Source of the DNA: Holothuria scabra
Taxonomy: Eukaryota > Echinodermata > Holothuroidea > Aspidochirotida > Holothuriidae
DNA length: 64,000 bases
Reading direction: 5' to 3'
Assembly (NCBI GenBank): GCA_037179385.1
Contig: CM074184.1
Coordinates: forward strand, 13,286,001-13,350,000
In this document: in pieces, positions 50,043 to 59,298 of the stretch
How positions within the stretch are numbered: the first letter of the stretch is position 1
Layout of the letters: each line of letters opens with the position of its first letter
Notes under the pieces: model-generated
The model's input: only the letters and a program-made list of their open reading frames with translations
Databases searched by the model: none
What the model was told of the DNA's origin: nothing
Translations under genes and position numbers: made by a program

Positions 50043-51388
50043 CACTGTTAAAAATTTCTGTAAATTTACAGACTTTTTTAACTTAAACTTTTTGTATTTT
50101 ATTTTTAATAGAGATTTTCTGTATCTTTACAGACACTTTGTATTGCTACAATAAAAAAGGGTTGTTTAACATGTATTTTCTGTTTATTTGAAAAACCATT
50201 TCTGTCTGCTTTTTTAACCAAATTTTACTGCTTTGTAAAACTTTTTCTGTAAATTTACAGAAATTTTAACAGTATTTTGTATTTTTCTGACTTCAGATAA
50301 ATATAATGTCATTTAACAAACATTCATTTTGTTTTTAAGTTGAAAAAGAAACAAAAATAAGCCCAAACAAACAAATAAGAAATAGCCAGAAAATTTTCAA
50401 TATATAACATGCATCGTTCTGCGAAGTTTCAGTTTAAAAAAAAAAAAAAAACATTTCTGGCAAATTTATGGCCCTATTTGAAAATTAACTTACATTTATT
50501 ATAAAAGCATACTTAGTTATTACGTTCTTAGTTATAAATATCATACAACTGGTGTTTTGTCACATATTTTTAAGTAAAAAGAATTTGTAAGGCCCTAATT
50601 TCAGAGCACTGACAATTGGTATACTGATGTCAATTCATCGCCACAGGCGCTCATGCACTTGATCGGAGAAAATTAATAACGTTTCACAAATTTACTTGGA
50701 AGAGTCTGTAAATTTACCACTTTATGACGTAAATCTCATTGTGCATAAATGGGTGGAGCTTATTTTGTAGGCATTTTCCTAACAAAAGGATTGCTGTTGC
50801 TTTGAATAACTTTGGCGTTTTTTAATCAGGAAGTGATAAACTTATTGTTTACCTTGTCTGGAAATGTTTGCAACCAATTTATTTGCATTCTTTGTCATAT
50901 TTATTTTAAAATCAATTATTATATTGTACAAAAATTGTGACTTTCCGATTACAAAGTTCCTAGAGATAGCAGTCTACTTGACAAAAATATGACACAAAAG
51001 CATCCTCAATGTGTTTTGACTGAAAACAACTTCGAAACGACACATTACGTTGATAAGCAAATACCTGATCTACGTAATGGTGGAGTGTATGTTACGTAAT
51101 AACATATGAAAGGTATAAGCGATATTTTAATAAATATTAAAACGTCGGGAACGAAAACAGTAGGCTGTAAATTCACATAAAATTAAGGTAAACAAAACAG
51201 AACAATTCTGTAATTCGATTTTACAGTAGACTTTTGTAAACTAATTTACATGCAAAAACTGTAAAGAAAAAACAAACTCTTAATGTTTTTTCATGATTAC
51301 AGTCTGGCTGTAAAAAAAAACATTATTTTTTTAAAAAAAAATTTGCCATAAAAATTATGTAAATTTACAGAGAAATTTTTTAACAGTG
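50043..51388. mobile_element. 1,346-bp TIR element with CTGTAAATTTACAG motifs, inserted in B1
   Basis: The inverted ends CACTGTTAAAAATTTCTGTA and its near complement continue into TTTACAG, about 29 bp. The right flank is TA and the left is CA (probably mutated TA); A1 has a single TA at the same place (GATGTGTATGTGTC at 36357). Near each end CTGTAAATTTACAG-like palindromes repeat. It is AT-rich and without coding capacity. Confidence 0.85.
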
Positions 51389-51904
51389 TAGGTGTCTAAG
51401 ATTTCCAATCAATTTTTTTTTTAGCTCTGTTATACCTCATTCCATGTACCTTAATTGTCCTATCTCATTACCCGTCGGGCAAGGGTGGCATTTTTTGAGG
51501 AAGGCCTAAAAATGAAGAACGTAAAGGACTGAACTTACTGGATGGATGATAATGAAGTGGTTTTTTTTCTTCATGATTTTTTTCGTTTGTAACCCTTTTT
51601 TTTAATGCATCGGTTTTAGTCGATTTTAATCACTTCTTACTTGCTCTGCTATCCCTCCTCCCATCTTCAATCCATGGGCGCAAGGTCATGCCCCTGTTGG
51701 GAAGACTTTCCTCCCCCTGTTGTTAAGAAAATCCGATTTCATCCGGGACCTTTCATCTACAGGCCCACTCTAAAAAAAAAAAAAGTGGGCCTGCTAACTT
51801 CAGTCACCCGACGGTCTTCTTGATTTTGCTTACTAGAAGACCATATTCTTCAAGGAAACTGACAATTCCAAGTTTTCCTTACAAAAACGAAAAACGAACG
51901 AGGG

Positions 51905-52320
51905 GTTGTTCATATGCACGCCTTGCCCAATGGTACTTTTTCCAAAGTCCTCCCGACCCTCTGGCGAAGGACCGTTCGGCAAAACCAAACTTGAACTGTT
52001 TCCCGAAGAAGCTACGTCCACTGAAGGACAACACTTAACGACAAACCTCACGGCCTTCAGACCATTTATTGGTCTGTCATGTATGACTCCATTTTAGTCT
52101 GACTGAAAAGAACAGACTAAGCATTCCCCAGTGGTACTTTTTCCAAAGTCCTCCCTACCCTCTGGCAAAGGGCCGTTCGGTGAAACTAAACTTGAAACTG
52201 CTTCCCGAAGAAGTTATACGTCCACTTAAGAACAACCCTTGACCAACCTGAAGGCGTTCAAACCATTTACATTATTGGTCTGTCATGCATGGCTCCATTC
52301 TATGACTGGATGAAGAGAAC
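51905..52320 (-). repeat. Tandem pair of about 207-bp units
   Basis: Each unit carries, on the plus strand, GGTACTTTTTCCAAAGTCCT, TTCCCGAAGAAG, GGTCTGTCATG and GAACAGA. The units occupy about 51905-52112 and 52113-52320, and a third partial GGTCTGTCAT start follows at 52368. One unit joins directly to the U2-like sequence. Confidence 0.75.
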
Positions 52321-52358
52321 AGATACTACACATGATCTTAGCCAAAAGGCCGAGAAGC
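52316..52358 (-). pseudogene. U2 snRNA 5'-end fragment
   Basis: On the minus strand this reads GCTTCTCGGCCTTTTGGCTA, then AGATCATGTGTAGTATCTGT, then TCT. That is the first roughly 45 nt of U2 snRNA (from position 4) with one visible mismatch (A to T in AGATCAAGTGTAGT). It includes most of the branch-point recognition region. After TCTGTTCT the match ends and the sequence continues as the 207-bp unit, so the Sm site and the 3' stem-loops are absent. It is a fragment or chimera, not a working U2 gene. Confidence 0.85.
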
Positions 52359-53670
52359 ATTGCCGGATGGTCTGTCATCTGGGTCGCCCCGACAGCCGAA
52401 GTCTAGCAACGGTAACGAAAATAGGACAGGCCGTTTTGAGCTCCACATAATGATAAACAGTGGCGTGAATATGTCTCCCCTTAAGTCTGACAAAAAAATT
52501 ATTTGAAGCCATCTTGTAACATGACAGTTTTTAGAATACGTTGGAAGTAAGATTAATTATAGTCTGGAGATCGGGCAGTCACTAAAAAAATCAATAAAAG
52601 GAAGATTCCTGGTAGAGTAAAATAAAAAAAAAACAGTGTATTTTCAATAACGCTGCATAGTTTCCCCCCGAAAAGAGAAAAGTCCATTACATCTAATTGT
52701 AGCAGAACCATTTATGTGGTAATATTCTGATCACTTAGCAAATTGGTTTTTTCTATTGAAGTGAAATTTCCATTTCAAAGGAAAGCTCAAAATAACGACT
52801 GCTCCATTTCTGGCTACAAGTCTTGAAAATGCCATTTTTGATTTTCGGGTGTCTTTTTTAACAATTTTCTATACGTTCCGCGTCAACTGATGGGTGGCGC
52901 TCCGCTTACATAGTATTTTGGTCGAAAAATACTCAGCAGAACAATGCATGCTTGCATATTATTCTTCTTTTGGGGGCAGGATTACACAATGAAAATGTTA
53001 TTGCGAAAAAAGCTCAAAATAATGACTTTGTTTCTAGGTACCAGCCAGCCGGGGAAATGCCTTTTCCTGCTATCTGGGGCTAATTCTTAATTTTTCAAAA
53101 ATATCTGTGGGCTCCACTTATAGCCTTTATGGCAATCTTTCATTTTTCGGACAAAAGAAAAACAAAACAATTCTGTCCTTTCTCAAACTGAAACACACCC
53201 GGCCGCCTATTTCAGAACTTTAAATATAAGGGAAGCCAAACTTTTTCCGCGGGAAAATTTTCCATTATTGTCCGAGCGCATTAATGATCTGGCTGATGAT
53301 ATTCAGTAGCTCCAACAAAACTGTACAAAACTACACATCACCCCTACTTGATTTTTCTTATAAGAAGATCTAATTCTTCCATAAAAAACCCAAAATCGGT
53401 CATAACATAAGTTTCAGAGTGTTGACAGTGGCAATATTTTCCAGTTTTGATCGATAATCAGTACTGTAACAACAAATCACCAGACAACTCCGTTAATCAC
53501 CCCGACATTCTACCTTATTTTGCCCTTGAAATGCACATCACTTGCCAAAAACTAAATTTTCGTATATTAAATTCCCAACTTTTTTTCAATATAATAAGCT
53601 CTTAATTTTCAAATCTTCGTTCACAAAAGGATAACAAACTTTTCGGGCAAACTTTTAGTCTCGTATTGAG

Positions 53671-54394
53671 ACCTTGATAGCACAAGAACGCTTCACTGCC
53701 ACATCGGTTGTACGATCTACCCAGCGTTTCGGCTGTAACTTTGATTAACACGGCCTACCCTACACCTCTTCTCGCTGCCACAAATCAAACAACGATTAAA
53801 TATATTTCCATAGTTAACTTTGACACACCAGTCAGCCCCGCAAATAATGCGGGGATAAGGTTATACCGATAAGGACTACCGCATCATAAGTCTTTTATGC
53901 CTGCCACTAATTTATATCGGCGTACCCCGGCAATCTGAGAGATACCTTTATTAATAAATTCTACATTGAATTCTACCATTAATTTCTTGTATTATTTTAG
54001 ATAACTTTGTCCTATCTTTTGCGTGACATTCTTGGCAAACATTGCCTACCGTAACACTACCCTGTTGCTGAGGGGCCCCGAAACTAACCTTTCTTTGCGA
54101 AACGCGTCCAGCAATAGCGGACCATGCTATGATTTGTTACCTAACAAGATCGCAAAAACATTTAAACTCAAACCTTTGGGTTTCCTATTGAAAAAACATT
54201 CCTGAAAAGTTGCTACATTATTCGTTGCTGGGTAACACTTCACACATCACGAAAGAATTTTTAAGCAAATTTAAGAATTTTACCGATCACCATGGTTAAT
54301 TTATCACGAGCAAATTAGTCTGTGAACACGTCACTGAGATTTTGGAGAGTTGGCCAACCCACCCCCCCCCCCACACTTTAAATTTATAAATCGA
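53671..54394. other. Intergenic DNA; no gene recognised
   Basis: No repeat partner or domain was seen. A C-rich run lies at 54360-54373. Confidence 0.45.
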
Positions 54395-54598
54395 AACTCC
54401 ACAGGAAATGCCGTGAGCGCTGGTGGCGAGTTTGACAGGGATGGGTGGATCTAGCAGCACCGATGTTACATTATGGGGCCTTTTAAATTACACGTGAGTG
54501 GTACGACAGTTGCTCCAAATGACCGTAATCTAAATATCTGCACCACTCGGCTTAAGGGTTACGTGCACACACAGACAGTGGCATCAGCTTTGCAGTAA

Positions 54599-54668
54599 GC
54601 TACGTCCGCTTTTCCGCCCACTCCCGAGGCGCGCAAATATGCCCCGATCGGAGCACAACGGTAAAGGG
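54599..54668 (-). mobile_element. Truncated piggyBac-like MITE, copy 3
   Basis: Only the terminal 70 bp remain (TACGTCCGCTTTTCCGCCCA to CAACGGTAAAGGG), then TTAA. It is preceded by the spacer sequence shared with 5686-5781. Confidence 0.85.
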
Positions 54669-54869
54669 TTAATCTACCATGTCTGCACCACTCGGCTAAA
54701 GGGTAACGTGCACACACGCAGAGACAGTGGCATCAGCTTTGCAGTGAACACACTCCACAGGCTTATTTTAACTAAAATATCTGCACCACTCCGCTAAAGG
54801 GTTACGTGCACACACGCAGGGACAGCGGCATCAGATTTACAGTAAATACACTCCACAGGCTTATTTTAA

Positions 54870-55120
54870 CCCTTTACCATTGTTTGGGTCTTTTTGGACC
54901 CATGCGGAGAGCTGGGCTCTCACCCATCTTTACTGCTTCACGCGGAGCTCGAAACTGCGAGTAGCTACCCGAAAATTCGGCTACAGCAAAAAGAGAGACA
55001 ATAGTTTAAGGTCACGGGGTCAATGGCCTTCGGAAGCCGATGCAGAGCGGGCTACGTCGGCTTTTCCGCCCACTCCCGAGGCGCGCAAATATGTCCCGAT
55101 CGGAGCACAACGGTAAAGGG
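54870..55120 (-). mobile_element. 251-bp piggyBac-like MITE, copy 4 (inverted)
   Basis: TTAA at 54866-54869 and 55121-55124. Same length and ends as copies 1 and 2 but opposite orientation. The 78-codon frame is open on the plus strand (54880-55116) and ends with the TAA inside the terminal repeat. Confidence 0.9.
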
Positions 55121-55939
55121 TTAAGGAATATGATACATGATTTTCGGGTCCCTTTGTGTCGGGACCCTTAAGCAGGTTTTCTGATGACTGCATTCAGACA
55201 TGCATGTGTCCATGGATGGGGAAACGAGTAGAAAAGGGCACTTCAGTGAAACTTAGAAACTTAGGAAAGCAGGAAAACTTAAAACAATTTGTGCTGTCTT
55301 TAAATTGCTATTTTGTCGGGCGCGTTGTGCTCAAATACCTAAAAAAAAAATTGCAAACTAATTAAAGCTAGGACAGTTTTGTTGCCTACTTAGTAGGCAT
55401 GCAATTTTATTTTTAAAAGCCTTTAACTTTTCATTGTGAAGATAGTACATTTTTTGAACACTATCCGGTGTCCTCCGAAGTCCTCATCTCCCTTGCCTAC
55501 TTCCAGTGAATTTCTTCTCGTCTACCCCACTATGTTACTAATACAGGAAATGGTCGAATAATTATTAGTATAATTTTTCATTGGTTGTCTGGTATTAAGT
55601 TCGTATCCAATAGTGGCAATATCTTCAAAAATCCAATGTCCCAGAGTCTCCGTCACAATAAATATTGTCCAAAGCCTAGAACAATCAATCAGACTCTCGT
55701 AAGATCCGATTTTGATAGCATTTAAATGTTAAATATTCTTTCACTGCAGATTTGAGTCACTTTATCAGACAATATACGTAATACATTGAATTAGGCCTAC
55801 TTTCTATTTCAAGCGAGAAATAAACTTATGGATGATCACTTTCGAAGGTGGAAGGCGATTGAGGATAGTGGTGTATATGTGTTACATTTTCATGTTTTAG
55901 TTAATCCATGGGAGGGTGTACAGAACTGTCAAGCCACAT

Positions 55940-56284
55940 TCATACATTCCCTTCTTTTTTTAGAGAAACGGTTTTATCAAGATGATATTCTATGATTACT
56001 TCGGAGGATATTATTGTTGACAAAGTATCTTGATCATGACAAGCAACAGATTCCTTTGAGTCTAAAATTTCATACTCAGCATCATTACCCAATATCGAGC
56101 GAAAATAACCTAAGTTCGCACCTTTACCAATGGATACTTCATAGTTATTTGGATTAATAACACAGATACGTATAAGTCCCCTCTTGACATTTGAAATTGT
56201 TCTGGCTACTCCCACATCCAATTCTTGATTAGACAAAGGATCTCTCTTGCAGCACCCGTTTTGTATTCCGTACCTCAAATTCAA
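55940..56284 (-). pseudogene. LTR retrotransposon pol fragment (protease-RT linker, Gypsy-like)
   Basis: The 114-codon frame contains DVGVARTISNVKRGLIRICV and INPNNYEVSIGKGANLGYF. This is the pattern found between the aspartic protease and the reverse transcriptase in Gypsy-type pol proteins. No catalytic domain of either enzyme is present. Its start overlaps the end of the gag frame in another register, so everything between gag and this linker (nucleocapsid, protease) is deleted. A dead remnant. Confidence 0.6.
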
Positions 56285-56748
56285 GTTTGTCTACTTTCTC
56301 GACTAAGTATTCTACACTCTTTCTTAAATCACTAAAGTCATTTGAGGTGGTGTTAACCTTAGACAATTTATCGCTCCCTTCAGAGGTGGGAGGTTCATTT
56401 AACACAGAAGGAACATGACTAGGCAATTGCATTCGGCTGGCTATCTGTGCATTTTCTCTTCTCAAAGCAATGTCAACAGCACCAGATAGATAAGTAGCAC
56501 CCAATTCATGTATTTTCACTTGAAGATACTTGTCTTCTCCTGCAACGAACCTCCTGAATGCCTCACCATCTTTAGCTTTCTTGCCATAATCGGGGAAAGC
56601 CTCGTTAACCAACCTAACAATTTCAGCTTTGTACACTTCCAAAGGTTCTCCAACAAGTCTGGGTCTGGCGTTGATAAAGGTTTGAAAGGTGGAAATAAAT
56701 TCTCGCTTGGTAAGCACCTGTTTCATCTGTCCCTTCACTGCTTTCAGG
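56229..56748 (-). pseudogene. LTR retrotransposon gag-like fragment
   Basis: After a repeat-encoded N-terminal stretch, the frame reads TFQTFINARPRLVGEPLEVY and KAEIVRLVNEAFPDYG, then an FRRFVAGEDKYLQVKIHELG segment. These are the helices of a Gypsy-type capsid (Retrotrans_gag-like pattern). A coiled-coil-like tail follows (SDLRKSVEYLVEKVDKLEFE). No zinc knuckle is present. The 5' side is replaced by the minisatellite arm of a foldback element, whose translation (WGRVGLGTSWLGDELV-type) is not gag. Confidence 0.65.
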
Positions 56749-57787
56749 CCAAGTCGTACCCAAACCAACTCGTCCCCAACCAACTCGTCCCCAAACCAAC
56801 TCGTCTCCAAGCCAACTCGTCCCCAAACCAACTCGTCCCCAAGCCAAGTCGGCCCCAATATGAGAAATTAGTGAAAAATTAGTGGAAAATAAAATCTCAT
56901 TTCAAGAGACCAGCTAACACCGACTTTGCATTTGTTTTTGGTTTGTTCATTATTTTTTGCCTCCCTTTTGCTAGTTAAAAGGGAGGTTTCGTGACACATA
57001 ATTTTTTTTTAATTTTTGAAGCCGTGATTTATGCATATATAGCCTAGAGAATGACAAGTGGCTTAAAATAAAGCATGATAACTTTATTGTCACAATTTGT
57101 CTACCCATCATAACCAATAACATATAAATTTTTGGAGTTTGATAAAATATGTCTATGGGGAAATATTTTTAGTTTGGCAAATATAATTAGTCTTGCAAAT
57201 AAATGTTTTGGCCAAAGTAATGTGTCTTGCAGATACATTTATATTGCAAGCTTATTTCTTTTTCTTGAAAATATAAGTTCTGGTTGGAAGAATATTTTTG
57301 TTGCAAATATAATTTTGTGGCGAACATGGTAACTTTTTCAAGAAAGATATATTTTCTTGCAAATATATTTTGGTGTAAACATAATTTTTCTTTACGAATA
57401 TATTTCAAGTGTTGGAAAAAATATTCTTCTAAACATATATTTTAGAGCAAACATATATTTTTGTTGGGAATATATTTTAATTGCAAATATATATATCTTG
57501 TGAAGAAGATACTCTTTCTACAATTGTATTTTTATTGCAAATTTGTGTTACAAATATAGGCCTAATGTTTGATGCTACTAAATAAATTTCGTGTTTTGTC
57601 ACATAAATATTTCAGTTTTGATAGTATATGTTTGGTTGGTAATATATTCCCCTTTACCGCCCCATAAAAATCACACCATTTTTCATATTGGGGACGACGT
57701 GGCTTGAGGACGACTTGGCTTGGGGACGAGTTGGCTTGTGGACGACTTGGCTTGGGGACGAGTTGGTTTGGGGACAACTTGGCCTGC
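56749..57787. mobile_element. About 1-kb foldback element with 18-bp minisatellite arms
   Basis: The left end GGCCAAGTCGTACCCAAACC and the right end (complement GGCCAAGTTGTCCCCAAACC) open inverted arms of about 110 bp. Each arm has about six 18-bp units of the type CCAACTCGTCCCCAAACC and closes at CCCCAATATGAG / CATATTGGGG. The middle is AT-rich. Long inverted repeats made of short tandem units are the hallmark of Drosophila FB-type elements. It sits exactly between the gag remnant and the 3' end of the Penelope-like element. Confidence 0.8.
57165..57550 (+). repeat. Degenerate AT-rich tandem repeat
   Basis: Units of about 25-35 bp around GCAAATATATTTT, alternating with GTGTAAACATA- and AAGAATATTTTTGTT-like pieces, form the core of the foldback element. 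Confidence 0.65.
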
Positions 57788-57986
57788 TTCGGTCAGAAAA
57801 CATGAGTGCGAAGGATGAAACACAAATTCAAAAAATCAAAAGAGCGTCCTGGATGAAAAGGGGCACGTAAAAATAGGGCATGGCCAAAAAAAGGGAAAAG
57901 GTAGACCAAAACTATGTCCGGAAAAAAGGGCCTACACAGTAAAAAACGAGCACGAACGGGCAAGTGTAAACGGAGTAAAAACTGGT

Positions 57987-58460
57987 TCAAAAAAGGGGTG
58001 AATATAACAAAAGGTCAATTCTAACGTTAAGACCATGTGAAGCGAGAGTACCAAGCCTCATGATCAGTCGGTTTTCAGCACTAAGGCGGCCACGATCGGA
58101 GCCTCGACACATTACAGCTGCCGTAACGGTTAAATGCTGTATTGAACGAGGCGAAGGGGGATTGAAATGTTCAGCCGCCGGGTATCCATGGAGATTCTGT
58201 TTGATGGACCTAAGGTGTTCGGTGACTCGATCCGCGAGGCGGCCCTTGGTCTCCCCCACATACAACGAGTTACATCTCCCACAAGATAAAATATAAAATA
58301 CATTAGAGGAAATGCAGGAGAATCTTTTTTTGACAATGAAGCTATTGCCGTTGGGGCCTGAAATGTTGACGAGGTCGTGTTTGCCAACAACTGGGCATAT
58401 ATTACACCTCGGACGGTTACAGGGAAAGGTACCAGGGGTGTCGTTGAAAGGAACTGAGTG
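57987..58460 (-). pseudogene. Penelope-like retroelement, Cys-rich linker and GIY-YIG endonuclease
   Basis: The minus-strand frame reads through GTFPCNRPRCNICP (CCCC-type cysteine cluster), CGRCNSLYVGETKGRLADRV and TEHLRSIKQN to a stop near 57987. The SLYVGETKGRLADRVTEH stretch is the GIY-YIG motif region and following helix that is attached to the RT in most Penelope-like elements; the endonuclease cuts target DNA for insertion. The Asn-Arg...Glu part (SAENRLIMRLGTLASHGLN) is present. A frame change separates this part from the RT side at about 58450. Confidence 0.8.
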
Positions 58461-58743
58461 GGTGGGAAGCCCGAACTAAATGGTTGACTAAATTTTTCTC
58501 AACTCTAAAAGCAGTGATGGGGGTTCCGTGAAAACATCACGGGTTGAGAGGTCTTGTCGGAGTGACTCTACATTTTTGTAGATAGCGCGTAAAATAGGAC
58601 GGACCCAAGGGTGATATGAAATAACCAAAGGAACACGTAGATGTGAACCAGATTTGTTCTTTTTCTCCAAGGCTTCCTCTCTACTGGTTTCCTGAATTCT
58701 GCGCAGGGCATTAGAGAGGATTTTAGCAGGGTACTGGCGTTTT
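58460..58743 (-). pseudogene. Penelope-like retroelement, RT thumb/connector
   Basis: Contains LRVPLVISYHPWVRPILRAI, YKNVESLRQDLSTRDVF and TEPP, typical of the region after the RT catalytic core in Penelope-like elements. The frame changes again just after TEPP (about 58530), so the element cannot make one continuous protein. Confidence 0.75.
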
Positions 58744-59241
58744 TCAAAAAAGGATAAAGGCAGTGGAGAAATCAGAATCCTCAGAACATATTCGCCTGGC
58801 TCGCAGGAGCTGGGAATAAGGGATAGATTTAGTGCAGGATTTGGGGTGGTCGGAAGGGTAAAACAGGCAGTTATATGAGTCGGTTGGCTTAAAGTGTAGG
58901 TTTGAGGTAATTATGCGGTTGTTAATGGACAGTTTAAGGTCGGGAAATACAACAGATGAGTCCGAGACACAATGGCTAAATTTCAAAAAGGGGCAAAAGG
59001 AATTAACAAAGTCGATAGAGGTTTCTAAATCACAGCGGGATCCAGTGGCAACTCCTACAATATCATCAATATACCTTTTGTAAAGTATAGGTCGGGGCCC
59101 GGTATACTGAGAAAATAGTTGTTCTCCAAAGTGACCCATGGTCAAACAGGCAACAGAAAGACCCATTTTGGTTCCCATAGCCACTCCTTTAACTTGGCGG
59201 AAAAAAACCATTAAACTGAAAACAATTTTGTGTGAGAACAA
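58744..59241 (-). pseudogene. Penelope-like retroelement, reverse transcriptase core (5'-truncated)
   Basis: 165 codons containing VKGVAMGTKMGLSVACLTMG (RT motif 4/5 region), LYKRYIDDIVGVATGS (catalytic YIDD box with both aspartates), VVFPDLKLSINN and LHFKPTDSYNCLFYPSDHPK, the signature order of Penelope-like RTs. The N-terminal half of the RT is missing. The break lies at a hairpin (59220-59298). Together with the two entries downstream it is one degenerate copy, roughly 59241 down to 57788. Confidence 0.85.
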
Positions 59242-59298
59242 GTTCCGTTACTTGTTGTGAGAACAAGTTGACGGAACTTGTGCTCACACAAAATTGTT
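59220..59298. repeat. Inverted repeat at the 5' break of the Penelope-like element
   Basis: AACAATTTTGTGTGAGAACA and AAGTTCCGT are followed, after about 20 nt, by ACGGAACTTGTGCTCACACA and AAATTGTT, so 28-29 bases can pair. Confidence 0.85.

Larger units (their letters stand above)
46636..51400. repeat. Dispersed repeat B1 (about 1.55 kb plus three insertions)
   Basis: Colinear with A1 (33762-36365) in the same orientation. B1 core blocks are 46636-46717, 47633-48826, 49792-50040 and the TA plus GGTGTCTAAG edge at 51389-51400. Between them are a palindrome, a 0.96-kb TIR element and a 1.35-kb TIR element, all absent from A1. Divergence between the two cores looks like roughly 10-20 percent by eye. 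Confidence 0.85.
51412..53670 (-). repeat. Right arm of the dispersed inverted repeat pair
   Basis: Reverse-complement relative of 43227-45340. It carries an extra segment of about 400-500 bp (51905-52360) made of two units of about 207 bp plus the U2-like piece, which the left arm lacks. Confidence 0.8.
54395..55945 (+). repeat. Dispersed repeat B2, interrupted by a piggyBac-like MITE array
   Basis: Colinear with A2 (37545-38490): 54395-54535 and 55121-55945 match the two sides of the TTAA at A2. The roughly 590 bp between them are MITE and spacer copies. The right end runs into the gag/pol remnant at about 55940. Confidence 0.85.

Noticed and set aside
52316..52358. Functional U2 snRNA gene
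   Set aside because: Only the first roughly 45 nt match; the Sm site and 3' stem-loops are missing.
56623..56882. Frames rich in WGDELVWGRVGLG or NQLVPKPTR on both strands
   Set aside because: Translations of the 18-bp minisatellite arm of the foldback element.
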